NCBI RefSeq assembly: GCF_001767295.1
Contig: NZ_CP014944.1
Location: forward strand, 2,542,001-2,606,000
DNA: 64,000 bases
Origin: Colwellia sp. PAMC 20917
Lineage (GTDB): Bacteria > Pseudomonadota > Gammaproteobacteria > Enterobacterales > Alteromonadaceae
Reading direction: 5' to 3'
Shown: positions 55,905 to 64,000 of the stretch, in pieces
Position numbering within the stretch: position 1 is the stretch's first letter
Layout: each line of letters begins with the position of its first letter
Notes under the pieces: model-generated
Databases searched by the model: none
What the model was told of the DNA's origin: nothing
Seen by the model: only the letters and a program-made list of their open reading frames with translations
Program-made: the position numbers and the translations under genes

Positions 55905-56531
55905 GTGAAAAATCATTCAGTTGTTAATAATATGATTGCTTGTCATCAATGCGATTCGTTATTACCTATGCCGTATTTATTAGAAGGACAAAATGCTTTA
56001 TGTGGTTGTTGTGGCGCGATGTTGTTTTCAAAGAAGAGGGATGCGATTAATCGAACCCTTGCTGTCGCCATTGCAGGGTTATTGTTTTTTTTACCCGCGG
56101 CATTATTACCTATTATTGGCATCGGCGCCGCAGGTCTTTACAACGATGCCTCTCTGGTTGACTGTATTACGCTTTTAATCGATAGTCGCAATTACGTACT
56201 CGCCTTTGCTGTTTTTATGTTTACCATTGCTATCCCTGTAGTGAGGCTGATCACGGCCTTATATATTTCATGGTGCATAAAGTTCCAGAAAATTAAACCT
56301 TCGTTGCTAGTGTTTTTTCGCTCTTATCATCTTTTAGATACTTGGACGATGCTTCACGTATTTTTACTGGGTGTTGTTGTCTCTATGTATAAACTTTCTT
56401 CAATGGCTGATATGACGATTGATGGTGGGTTAGTTAGCCTAATATTGCTGTTGTTATGTTCAACATTGGTGTCGGTCACAATAGATCAGCACAATATATG
56501 GCATGAGCTGGAGAAATCTCTTGAGCAATAA
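55905..56531 (+). CDS. PqiA/LetA-family membrane protein, N-terminal half
   Basis: A 208-residue inner-membrane protein starting GTG 55905. Two CxxC pairs (ACHQCD, LCGCCG) form a rubredoxin-like zinc ribbon at the N-terminus, then four helices of the PqiA domain. In E. coli, LetA and PqiA carry two such modules in one chain; here the second module is a separate gene that overlaps it. LetA works with the MCE protein LetB in lipid transport between membranes; the gene order (two PqiA-type genes, then a large MCE protein) fits LetAB. The start could also be ATG 55932. Confidence 0.85.
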   Translation: MKNHSVVNNMIACHQCDSLLPMPYLLEGQNALCGCCGAMLFSKKRDAINRTLAVAIAGLLFFLPAALLPIIGIGAAGLYNDASLVDCITLLIDSRNYVLAFAVFMFTIAIPVVRLITALYISWCIKFQKIKPSLLVFFRSYHLLDTWTMLHVFLLGVVVSMYKLSSMADMTIDGGLVSLILLLLCSTLVSVTIDQHNIWHELEKSLEQ

Positions 56532-57192
56532 AGCCCTTGCCGCAGGTTTAGGCAGTTGCCCAAAGTGTCATAAGCTCAATGTTATGCATAGCGAGCGACA
56601 AGTCTGTTCACGTTGTTTAACGCTATTTTCTGCTCGAAAACCTAAAAGTGTTGAATACACGTTAGCTTGGACCATTGCCGCGTTAGTGATGTTTATTCCG
56701 GCCAATATCTATCCTATGATGGTGTTTTATACTTTCGGCAAACCCGAAGCCTCAACCATTTTGGAGGGTATCGCCATTTTTATTCAAATGGGGATGTTGC
56801 CAGTAGCGGTCATCATTTTTATTGCTAGCTTTGTTATACCCTTAGGGAAAATTATTGGCTTATTTACCTTGATGTACAACACCAAAAGAAAAACACAATT
56901 GTCGTTAAAACAACAAGGAAAGTTATATCATATTGTCGAATTTTTAGGGCCATGGTCAATGCTTGATGTATTTGTGGTGACGGTCATGGCTGCGGTCGTT
57001 AACTTAGGCTTTTTATCTAGTATTGAACCAAAAGTTGGTATTACCTACTTTACCTTAATGGTGGTTTTTACCATTTTTGCCGCGGAAAGCTTTGATCCTC
57101 GACTATTATGGGATAACTATCAGAAGCATAATCATCAGTCACTTTCTGAAAAAACATATAACAATACGGATGTCTCTCATCATGACGAATAA
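56521..57192 (+). CDS. PqiA/LetA-family membrane protein, C-terminal half
   Basis: A 223-residue membrane protein with its own zinc-ribbon pairs (SCPKCH and VCSRCL) and about four helices. The helix block AALVMFIPANIYPMMVF is typical of the second PqiA domain. TTG 56521 is preferred because GGAG lies 7 bases upstream; ATG 56503 has none. It overlaps the previous stop by 11 bases and the MCE gene start by 11, so the three are translationally coupled. Split-in-two LetA/PqiA genes occur in other marine gammaproteobacteria. Confidence 0.82.
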   Translation: MSNKALAAGLGSCPKCHKLNVMHSERQVCSRCLTLFSARKPKSVEYTLAWTIAALVMFIPANIYPMMVFYTFGKPEASTILEGIAIFIQMGMLPVAVIIFIASFVIPLGKIIGLFTLMYNTKRKTQLSLKQQGKLYHIVEFLGPWSMLDVFVVTVMAAVVNLGFLSSIEPKVGITYFTLMVVFTIFAAESFDPRLLWDNYQKHNHQSLSEKTYNNTDVSHHDE

Positions 57193-60100
57193 AACTATTC
57201 TTGCCGAATCAAAATCCATTATTAAAAGTCGAGAAGGTATTTCTGCTGTCTGGTTAGTGCCTATTATTGCGTTGATGTTTGGTGCTTGGTTAATTATAAA
57301 AGCTGTTTCTGACCGAGGCACATTTATCACTGTTCAGTTTGAAAGTGCTAGTGGCATTGTGGTTGGTAAAACACAAGTTCGCTATAAAGGACTTACCACA
57401 GGTATTGTTCGTCACGTTGAAGTATCTGAAGACTTACAGAGTGTTATTGTAGAAATTGAAATGATTTCAAGCTCGAAAAAAATGTTGACTGATAAAACAC
57501 GTTTTTGGTACGTGACTGCCGACGTTTCATTTCAAGGAATTACCGGATTAGACACTTTGTTATCAGGGAGTTATATAAATGTGATACCTGATATTGAAGA
57601 AGAAGGTAAAGCAAAGAGTCATTTTATTGCCTTAAGTGAAGAACCGGTATTAGATCAAGCAACGCCAGGTTTACATGTATCATTAACAACAAAAACCTTG
57701 GGTTCATTAGGCAAAAAATCACCGGTTTTATTTAAACAAATTACCGTCGGTTATGTCGCTGGATTTAACTATGTAGCAACTTCTGATCTGATCAATATTA
57801 ACCTTTTTATTGAACCTGAGTATGCTAACTTAGTAAAAGAAAACTCGCGTTTCTGGAATACCAGTGGCGTAACAGTATCGGGCTCATTAACTAGTGGCGT
57901 TACTGTTCATACCGATTCATTGGCTTCTGTTGTTGCTGGAGGAGTGGCTTTTGGAAACTCTGATTATGAAGCGGTTATGGGACCGGCTATCAATGGCCAA
58001 AATTTCACCTTATATTCTGATTATGAAACCGCCAATATGGGTCATGAAATTCAGTTAATGTTAAACTGGAATTCAGGTATAGATCGCGATGCAGCGATTA
58101 TGTATCAAGGGTTAACATTAGGAAAAATTACCGACTTTACTCGTATTGATCCCGAAGAAAGGATCATCGAAGCCAGTGCTATTATCAATCCTCGTATCAT
58201 TCCCTATTTAACCAGTGGTTCGCAGTTTTTTGTTATAGCGCCCAACTTGGACTTAGGCGGCGTTACAAACTTACATACATTAATGTTAGGCGCGCACATT
58301 GGTATTCGTCCATCAGTTGATGGTAAACCGTTAAATAAATTTAACGTCTATAATCAAGAACCTGCCTACCAATATAGCGAACCTGGGTTACATTTAGTGT
58401 TAAAAGCACAAGATGTTGGTTCTTTAACCACAAGCTCTAATATTTATTATAAACAGCAAAAAGTAGGTACTATTCAGGCAATTGAAAATATTGGCCCGAG
58501 TGAGTTTTTAGTACACATCTTCATTGAACCTAAATACAAAAGCTTTGTTTCTAATGATAGTCACTTTTGGAACGCCAGTGGTTTGCATATTTCAGGTGGC
58601 TTACAAAATTTTGATATACAAGCGCAATCTATTCAGTCGATGTTAGCGGGTGGTATTGCTTTTGACTTAGGAGATAATAATGAAAAATTAGCACCTAAGA
58701 ATGGTGACAACTTTCAGCTATTTATTGATAAAAATGTGGCAAAACAACGCTCAACATTTAACCTGTATACGAATAGTGCCCATGGTTTAAGTACCAAAAC
58801 TCGTATTATGCTAAGGGGTGAAGAAATTGGTTCTGTTCATAAAGTCATTCGCCAGCAAGACCAAGTTACCCTTCAGGTTGGGGTCTTAGCCGATTACGAA
58901 TATATTCTACGAGAAAACAGTCAGTTTTGGCTCGTTAATGCCGACTTGTCTTTGTCAGGAATGACAAATACCGATGCTTTATTTGGCGGGGCGTATATCA
59001 GCGTTAACGTTGGAGAGGGTGAAAAAGCCCATGATTTTATTGTCACTGACTTACCACCGGCAAAACACTTATCATCAAAAGGACTACAACTTTCGCTAAA
59101 ATCAGAGCAAGGGAATGTCGTTAATCCTGGCAGTCCGATCAGCTTTAGAGGCATAGCTGTAGGACAAGTGGATAATGTTTCTCTCGATACCACAGGTAAT
59201 AACGTTGAAATAAATATTACCGTTGATGAAGAATACCGACATTTAATTTCAAATTTTACCCGTTTCTATAACGCCAGTGGTGTAACAATAAGTGGTGGTC
59301 TAGGGAGTTTTATTGTTAAAACAGAATCTGCTGATGCAATATTAAAGGGGGGGATCAGTTTTATAAACCCAGAAATAAAGCCTGAGCAAGACACTGTTGA
59401 AGAGGGAGAGAAATTTACGTTATTTGATAATGTTGAGTATGCAAAATTAGCGGGTGTTGCCATAGAAATTCATTTTAGTGATGTTGAGGGCTTGAAAAAT
59501 AATTTAAAAATAAAATATCAAGATCAACAAGTTGGCTTAGTTTCTCGGATCAAATTTGATCAGCAAGGATTTGGCGCGACCGTTTATGCTTTTTTAAATG
59601 ACAGTGGTCGAAAGTTTGCTGTTGCAGACTCAAAATTTTGGTTTGCTAAACCAGAGCTTGCTCTTGTGGGATCAGTAAATGTTGGCGCTATTCTAGAGGG
59701 TGGCTTTATTGGATTAATGCCAGGTAAAGGAGAAATAAGTCATCGCTTTGAAGCCAAAGCCATTATGCCTGTAACAACGACGCTTCCTACAGGGTTAAAT
59801 CTTTCATTAAGTGCAAAAAACTTAGGTTCAGTAAGAACTGGTAATCCTGTGCTCTATCGACAAGTTAAAGTTGGTCGGGTAATTGGTGTCGACTTATCAC
59901 CTACCGCCGACACCGTTAATATCTATATTAATATTTATCCGCGTTATGCGCCTTTAGTAAGCCAAAGCAGTCGGTTTTGGAATACCAGTGGTATTCGTAT
60001 TGATGCGGGGCTTTTTTCAGGGATCAATATAGACTCAGAATCTATAGAAACACTGCTTGCCGGTGGAATAGCTTTTGCGACACCTGAGGTTGACGTTAAT

Positions 60101-60202
60101 GAAACTTTTCAGCCAGCAGAGCAAGGACAACTATTTAAGTTAGCACGAGATGTTGATGACGATTGGCATAAGTGGCAACCTAAAATTGAATTGTCGCAAT
60201 AA
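57182..60202 (+). CDS. LetB-like multi-MCE-domain protein with eight MCE repeats
   Basis: A 1006-residue periplasm-spanning protein: a single N-terminal helix (about 21-41), then MCE domains stacked as hexameric rings that form a lipid tunnel between the membranes. I count eight copies of the MCE core ending RFW/QFW near residues 105, 220, 345, 459, 578, 692, 816 and 929, at regular spacing of about 115-125. They alternate two types: one ends L.GSYI-like, the other AGGIAF. E. coli LetB has seven domains in 877 residues and PqiB three, so this is one ring longer. ATG 57182 overlaps the previous gene. No PqiC-type lipoprotein gene is near. Confidence 0.88.
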   Translation: MTNKTILAESKSIIKSREGISAVWLVPIIALMFGAWLIIKAVSDRGTFITVQFESASGIVVGKTQVRYKGLTTGIVRHVEVSEDLQSVIVEIEMISSSKKMLTDKTRFWYVTADVSFQGITGLDTLLSGSYINVIPDIEEEGKAKSHFIALSEEPVLDQATPGLHVSLTTKTLGSLGKKSPVLFKQITVGYVAGFNYVATSDLININLFIEPEYANLVKENSRFWNTSGVTVSGSLTSGVTVHTDSLASVVAGGVAFGNSDYEAVMGPAINGQNFTLYSDYETANMGHEIQLMLNWNSGIDRDAAIMYQGLTLGKITDFTRIDPEERIIEASAIINPRIIPYLTSGSQFFVIAPNLDLGGVTNLHTLMLGAHIGIRPSVDGKPLNKFNVYNQEPAYQYSEPGLHLVLKAQDVGSLTTSSNIYYKQQKVGTIQAIENIGPSEFLVHIFIEPKYKSFVSNDSHFWNASGLHISGGLQNFDIQAQSIQSMLAGGIAFDLGDNNEKLAPKNGDNFQLFIDKNVAKQRSTFNLYTNSAHGLSTKTRIMLRGEEIGSVHKVIRQQDQVTLQVGVLADYEYILRENSQFWLVNADLSLSGMTNTDALFGGAYISVNVGEGEKAHDFIVTDLPPAKHLSSKGLQLSLKSEQGNVVNPGSPISFRGIAVGQVDNVSLDTTGNNVEINITVDEEYRHLISNFTRFYNASGVTISGGLGSFIVKTESADAILKGGISFINPEIKPEQDTVEEGEKFTLFDNVEYAKLAGVAIEIHFSDVEGLKNNLKIKYQDQQVGLVSRIKFDQQGFGATVYAFLNDSGRKFAVADSKFWFAKPELALVGSVNVGAILEGGFIGLMPGKGEISHRFEAKAIMPVTTTLPTGLNLSLSAKNLGSVRTGNPVLYRQVKVGRVIGVDLSPTADTVNIYINIYPRYAPLVSQSSRFWNTSGIRIDAGLFSGINIDSESIETLLAGGIAFATPEVDVNETFQPAEQGQLFKLARDVDDDWHKWQPKIELSQ

Positions 60203-60332
60203 GAACAAGAGATACCATCATTAACTTTGTTCAATACACTGTCGGCGATAGCGTTAAGGAAAAGCCGTAAATTTGGTCTAAAGTTACAATTTATTGTCTA
60301 TTTGTTAATAATTATAATATTAAAATTCATAT

Positions 60333-60362
60333 AATTCGTTACAAAACAGCAGGTAACGAATT
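60333..60362. repeat. 10-bp inverted repeat upstream of the DUF418 gene
   Basis: AATTCGTTAC (60333-60342) and GTAACGAATT (60353-60362) are exact complements around 10 bases, in the 227-bp region before the DUF418 start and after AT-rich promoter-like DNA. No T-run follows, so it is more like an operator or leader hairpin. Function unknown. Confidence 0.5.
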
Positions 60363-60429
60363 GGCATGACTCATGCTTTCAAGCGTGAAGACAATATTAA
60401 CTCATTATAATAATACAGTGGAAAAACCT

Positions 60430-61979
60430 ATGGAAAATGAATTCCCCGGCGCTAATAAAGAGCTAACACCGCTAACAAACTCAAATCGTATTCAAGTGAT
60501 GGACTTACTTCGTGGTTTTGCCTTAATCGGCATTATTATGATGAATATCGAATGGTTTAATCGTCCTGTTAGCGCATTACTGAGCTTCGATTATAGTCTT
60601 ACCGGCTTCGATTGGGCATCAAGTTGGTTAGTTAAAGTGTTTGTTGAAGGTAAATTTTATAAGTTGTTTTCAATACTTTTTGGTATGGGCTTTGCCATCA
60701 TGCTCGTTAGGGCGCAAGAGGCAGACCGTAAATTTGGTGCATGGTTTACCCGACGCATGTTGGCATTATTTGTTTTTGGTATGGCGCATTTAATTTTTCT
60801 TTGGGGGGCGATATTATTCATGACTATGCGGTAGGAGGTTTGCTTTTACTGGGTTTTGTTTTACTTTTACGCACTAAAAAATTAGCACAATTTAATACCC
60901 CCGCTACGTTTGCAAAAGTGGGTTTTTCGCTATTACTGATGCCGTTATTCGTTTCAATGTTTGCCGCTCTTTATTTTGGTGTTACCCGTGACAACACCGT
61001 TATAACCAACGATTGGCAACAGGAAATCAGCATTAATCAGCAGCTTGATGTGTTACTGCAACAAGAAAAAGATAATCCAAAAGAAATATGGGTTAGTAAA
61101 GATACAGAGATTGAAGACGAAAGTACCTTAATAGCAGCGAGTGCGGCAGTCATCGATAGTGATGTTGAAGCATTAGAAGAAAAAGAAGAAACTGTAGAAG
61201 AAGTCGATGAAGATAGCATGACCGACGAAGAGCTTATTATTTATAAAGCTCAACAGCGTTTTGAACGAAAACAAAGCCGTGCGCAAGATGAAGCAAAAGA
61301 AACAGCAGCTTTTACGCAAACTAGCTATATTGAAGCGACTAAGTACCGAGCTAAAAGCGCCGTTGAAGCTTTAGGTAACACGCCAACCTTTGCCTTCTTT
61401 GTTTGTTTACCTCTTTTCATGGTGGGCTATTGGTTAGTCGCTAGTGGCAGAATGAAAAACCCACAACAACACCAAAGTTTCTTCGGTGTTATGTGCTGGG
61501 GCGGATTGAGCATTGGCCTACTGTTAAGTATTGCTGGAACTTTTATTAGTCTACACCCAGTGACAAAAAGTGCTATCGAAGTGAGAGCGGGCGGACAAAC
61601 TATTTTTTACTATGGGCAGTTTGTTCTCTGTGCCGGTTATATTGGGTTATTTGTAAAATTAGCCAGCAAAGCTTGGTTTATCAAAGGTTTTTCATGGTTG
61701 GCACCGTTAGGAAAAATGGCGCTTACTAATTACATCGGTCATTCTATTATCTTAACGACAATATTTTATGGCTATGCTGGTGGTATGTTTGGCCAAATAG
61801 CCCGCGGACAACAAATGCTTATTGTCGTCGCGGTGATTTTTGCCCAAGTTGTTTTTTGCACGCTCTGGTTGAAATTCTTTAGGTTTGGCCCGTTAGAATG
61901 GTTATGGCGCTCAATAACGTACCTGAAATGGCAACCACTACGCTTAGAAAAAAAGCTTGATACAAGTATCGCCTCTTAG
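60430..61979 (+). pseudogene. DUF418 inner-membrane protein, frameshifted
   Basis: DUF418 proteins (YeiB-like) are multi-helix membrane proteins. The reading frame from ATG 60430 gives a normal N-terminal part up to LIFLWG, then stops at 60832-60834. A second frame, shifted by -1, continues at once with GGDIIHDYAVGGLLLLG and runs to 61979, with the C-terminal family block GKMALTNYIGHSIILTT. The switch lies in a run of six G near 60803-60808; a seventh G would restore one frame and the usual WxGD motif. The central part carries an unusual acidic, coiled-coil-like insertion of about 70 residues. A sequencing error, phase variation and a true lesion are not separable here. Confidence 0.8.
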
Positions 61980-61994
61980 GTTTTACTGGAAAAA

Positions 61995-63518
61995 TTACTG
62001 CATAATATGCTGGAATTGTTTAACTGCGATTTCAGCATTTTCACTTTCAGTGATCGCAGTAACAACCGCTATGCTGTCAACACCTGTCTGCCAAACACGC
62101 TCTGCTCGTTGAAGATTAATGCCGCCAATGGCTACAACTGGAATATTGCTGGCTAATTTCAATAGCTGTTGTAAGTTTTCTACCCCTTGAATTTGTCCGC
62201 TCATATTTTTAGTTTTAGTTGGAAATATAGCGCCAATCGCTAAATAAGAGGGTTGTAATTGTTGTGCTAATAAAAATTCATAACAACCATGAGTACTAAT
62301 ACCTAAGTGTAAACCTGACTGTTGAATTTTAGTTAAATTAGCGTTTTGTAAATCTTCTTGGCCGATATGCACACCGTAAGCACGATGCTTTATTGCTAAT
62401 TGCCAATAATCATTAATAAACAAGCGCGTTTTATATGGCTGACTAATCGCTATGGCTGCAATGATTAGCGCTTCAAGCTCGATGTCAGTCTTATTTTTCA
62501 GCCGCAGTTGAATAATGTTTAAGCCTAATGGCAATAAACGTTTTAACCAATAAAGTGAGTCAACCACAGGGTAAAGCCCAAGCTTATTATCCAATAGTGC
62601 CAACGATGGAAAAGGTGGTAACGCCTGATATTTCTTGACTAGGTTGGATGATATTCTGGGGAAAAAGTCAGCATTATTAGGCCAATGAGTTTGTTCAAAT
62701 GCGCCATAATAATCGGGTTTTTTCATGCTAGCAGTTACCGATTTAGCTAAACCTTGATTAATAAATGCTTTTGTTAAGGTAAAGGCATCACGTAATAAAT
62801 AGCCGTGTGCTAAAAAAGCCGTTACTGCGCTAGCGAAGGAGCATCCCCCACCATGACTGTAAGAGGTATTTATTCGCGGTGAAGAGAGTTGATAGCTTAT
62901 CGATGATTGTTCAACGTGATGTAAACAATAGTCATCACTGATTTGTAAACCAGCATTGTCTAACACCGCACTGTGCCCACCTTTTACGATGACGCTGGCG
63001 ACGCCTAATTCGGCAACTTTTATTGCCAGCTCAACGGGGTCAAGTGTCAATAAGTTTGATAATTGTTGCGCTTCCAACAAGTTGGGAGTAATAACATCAA
63101 CATAGTGGAACAATAGGGTTAAATCTTCACGCTCTAGTGTCGAAAAACTACCACCGACGCTCGCTTGGCCAACGGGGTCAAAAACGACTATTATTTGGGG
63201 GTAGTTAGCTTTAAAATCCGCTAATAATTCGGTTAACCATGTGACTTGTTCAAGATTGGCTATTAAGCCAATCTTAATGACACTGGGTGGTTTATCATCA
63301 ATTAATACCTTGGCTTGTTGTTGTAATGTCTCGCTAGCGACCGGATTTATCGAGACAAGGCGGTTAGCGTTTTGTACGGTATTCGCGGTGATCAAATGAC
63401 AAACTTCAACACCCAAGGCATGACCTGTTTTTATATCGGCGGCAATGCCCGCACCACCAGAGCAATCGCTGCCAGAAATCGTCCATACAATTGGTTTTTC
63501 TTTAACACTTTCTGTCAT
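61995..63518 (-). CDS. thiDE: ThiD-ThiE fusion: HMP-P kinase/thiamine-phosphate synthase
   Basis: The 507-residue fusion joins ThiD (residues 1 to about 265) with ThiE (about 310-507), phosphorylating HMP/HMP-P and coupling it to the thiazole phosphate. ThiD shows GSDCSGGAGIAADIK and FDPVGQ; the usual GTGC anion-hole motif is HGGGCSF here. ThiE shows RLFINDYWQLA, YGVHIGQEDL, GISTHG, IGAIFPTKTK and VVAIGGIN. Such fusions are common in Alteromonadales. ATG 63518 follows a duplicated junction; the thiG stop is 132 bases upstream, and both are on the minus strand, so a thiamine operon is likely. Confidence 0.93.
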   Translation of the reverse strand: MTESVKEKPIVWTISGSDCSGGAGIAADIKTGHALGVEVCHLITANTVQNANRLVSINPVASETLQQQAKVLIDDKPPSVIKIGLIANLEQVTWLTELLADFKANYPQIIVVFDPVGQASVGGSFSTLEREDLTLLFHYVDVITPNLLEAQQLSNLLTLDPVELAIKVAELGVASVIVKGGHSAVLDNAGLQISDDYCLHHVEQSSISYQLSSPRINTSYSHGGGCSFASAVTAFLAHGYLLRDAFTLTKAFINQGLAKSVTASMKKPDYYGAFEQTHWPNNADFFPRISSNLVKKYQALPPFPSLALLDNKLGLYPVVDSLYWLKRLLPLGLNIIQLRLKNKTDIELEALIIAAIAISQPYKTRLFINDYWQLAIKHRAYGVHIGQEDLQNANLTKIQQSGLHLGISTHGCYEFLLAQQLQPSYLAIGAIFPTKTKNMSGQIQGVENLQQLLKLASNIPVVAIGGINLQRAERVWQTGVDSIAVVTAITESENAEIAVKQFQHIMQ

Positions 63519-63690
63519 AGCTTTATCCTTGTTGCCTTATTGATGCCAAAAAGGTGTATCTAAGGTTGGCGTTGATCGTCCAGATAGTCGGTTTTTGTTT
63601 AACACTTTCTGTCATAGCTTTATCCTTATTGGCTTATTGGCTTATTGGCTTATTGATGCCAAAAAGGTGTATCTAGGGTTGGCGTTGATG
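63481..63690. repeat. duplicated thiG-thiDE junction with 8-bp microsatellite
   Basis: About 97 bp spanning the thiDE start, the intergenic DNA and the last thiG codons (copy A 63481-63577) recur at 63578-63690 (copy B), with a 97-bp offset that becomes 113 after an insertion. The insertion is extra copies of the 8-bp unit GGCTTATT (three in row, near 63630-63653). Copy B leaves a 30-codon remnant frame on the minus strand, which starts like thiDE (MTESVKQKPT...) and ends just upstream of the true thiDE. Copy divergence is visible, so it is not brand new. Confidence 0.85.
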
Positions 63691-64000
63691 GGTGAGCGGT
63701 TTGTCGTTGCTGCATTACACCCGCCATGTATCCTTGCTCGCCAGCGACAATGGCTTGTGCGAAGGCTTTTGCCATTAGCACCGGACTATCTGCCAAGGCA
63801 ATTGCTGAATTTAATAATACGGCGTCGTAACCCATTTCCATGGCTAGACAAGCATCTGAGGGTTTGCCAATACCCGCATCTAAAATGAGAGTTGCATCTG
63901 GAAGCCGCGAACGAATTGTTGCTAAATTATAAGGGTTCATTAGACCCTTACCTGTGCCTATTGGCGATGCCCAAGGCATGATCACCTGACAACCTAAGTC
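63650..64000 (-). CDS. thiG: thiazole synthase ThiG (3' part, cut by window edge)
   Basis: The C-terminal ~116 residues of ThiG, which makes the thiazole ring from DXP, glycine/tyrosine-derived imine and ThiS thiocarboxylate. The frame enters at the window edge (DLGCQV) and shows the phosphate-binding block [10 protein letters not shown] and [11 protein letters not shown], with the family end [14 protein letters not shown]. The last ~12 residues ([12 protein letters not shown]) are encoded in the repeated junction. The 5' end is beyond 64000. Confidence 0.93.
   Translation of the reverse strand, partial: DLGCQVIMPWASPIGTGKGLMNPYNLATIRSRLPDATLILDAGIGKPSDACLAMEMGYDAVLLNSAIALADSPVLMAKAFAQAIVAGEQGYMAGVMQQRQTAHPSTPTLDTPFWHQ

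Noticed and set aside
56503-56531. LetA split as a sequencing frameshift
   Set aside because: The second piece has its own ribosome site and zinc ribbon, and two-gene PqiA/LetA layouts are known in related genera, so a natural split is favoured, though not proven.
60800-60820. Programmed -1 frameshift in the DUF418 gene
   Set aside because: The G-run is slippery, but the zero-frame codons (TGG GGG GCG) do not make an ideal two-tRNA slip heptamer and no downstream stimulatory structure is obvious; a lesion, polymerase slippage or error is at least as likely.
63595-63888. 97-codon plus-strand open frame over thiG
   Set aside because: Antisense to the ThiG C-terminus and to the duplicated junction; the ThiG reading has conserved motifs.

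Overview
The window looks like chromosomal DNA of a marine gammaproteobacterium of the order Alteromonadales, most like Colwellia or Thalassotalea. This is inferred from protein sequences that follow Escherichia, Shewanella and Vibrio orthologues closely, AT-rich intergenic DNA, and gene neighbourhoods typical of that order. No tRNA, rRNA, insertion sequence, prophage or CRISPR array is visible.

Layout. 61-6842 (minus): the gmk-rpoZ-spoT-ridA-trmH-recG cluster (nucleotide, stringent response and repair). 7007-9269 (minus): kbl-tdh threonine catabolism, divergent from an Lrp/AsnC regulator, with palindromes between them. 9891-21575: an envelope and LPS-core region holding waaA, opsX-like and kdkA, interrupted by a Fur-box-controlled iron-uptake cluster (TonB receptor, PepSY, DUF2271, DUF4198), then coaD, mutM and an ATP-grasp enzyme. 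22145-26882: rpmBG, a ParA/ribbon-helix-helix pair, a PilZ protein, radC, coaBC and slmA. This is the enterobacterial dfp-radC-rpmBG-mutM-coaD-waaA neighbourhood opened up by lineage-specific genes. 26978-32843: pepD, then a LuxR-type response regulator converging with a giant transporter/histidine-kinase hybrid (CrbR/CrbS-like). 32957-37990: TetR regulator and an RND efflux pair with a visible operator. 38081-44470: VOC protein, a hypothetical, and the VC_2705-type solute symporter with its DUF4212 partner, divergent from a CBS/DUF294 nucleotidyltransferase and a DEDDh exonuclease. This is a probable acetate or small-carboxylate uptake module that the CrbSR-like pair may control. 44614-49510: small regulators (DUF465, DksA/TraR type), an S9 dipeptidyl peptidase and a DcaP-like porin. 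49684-50158: a 184-bp tandem repeat. 50196-57192: tex, engB, a tetraheme and a diheme cytochrome c4, and a split LetA. 57182-60202: a LetB-like protein with eight MCE repeats. 60430-64000: a frameshifted DUF418 membrane protein, thiDE, a duplicated gene junction and the 3' end of thiG.

Most of the window is well-conserved core genome. The points that most deserve a second look are the eight-MCE LetB with a two-piece LetA, the orphan ParA/RHH pair beside a PilZ protein, the internally duplicated tetraheme c4 with its paralogue and matching terminator, the rpmB promoter nested in a hairpin loop, the DUF418 G-tract frameshift, the duplicated thiG-thiDE junction, and the palindromic repeat family. 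No search was run; names rest on recognised family motifs and gene order.
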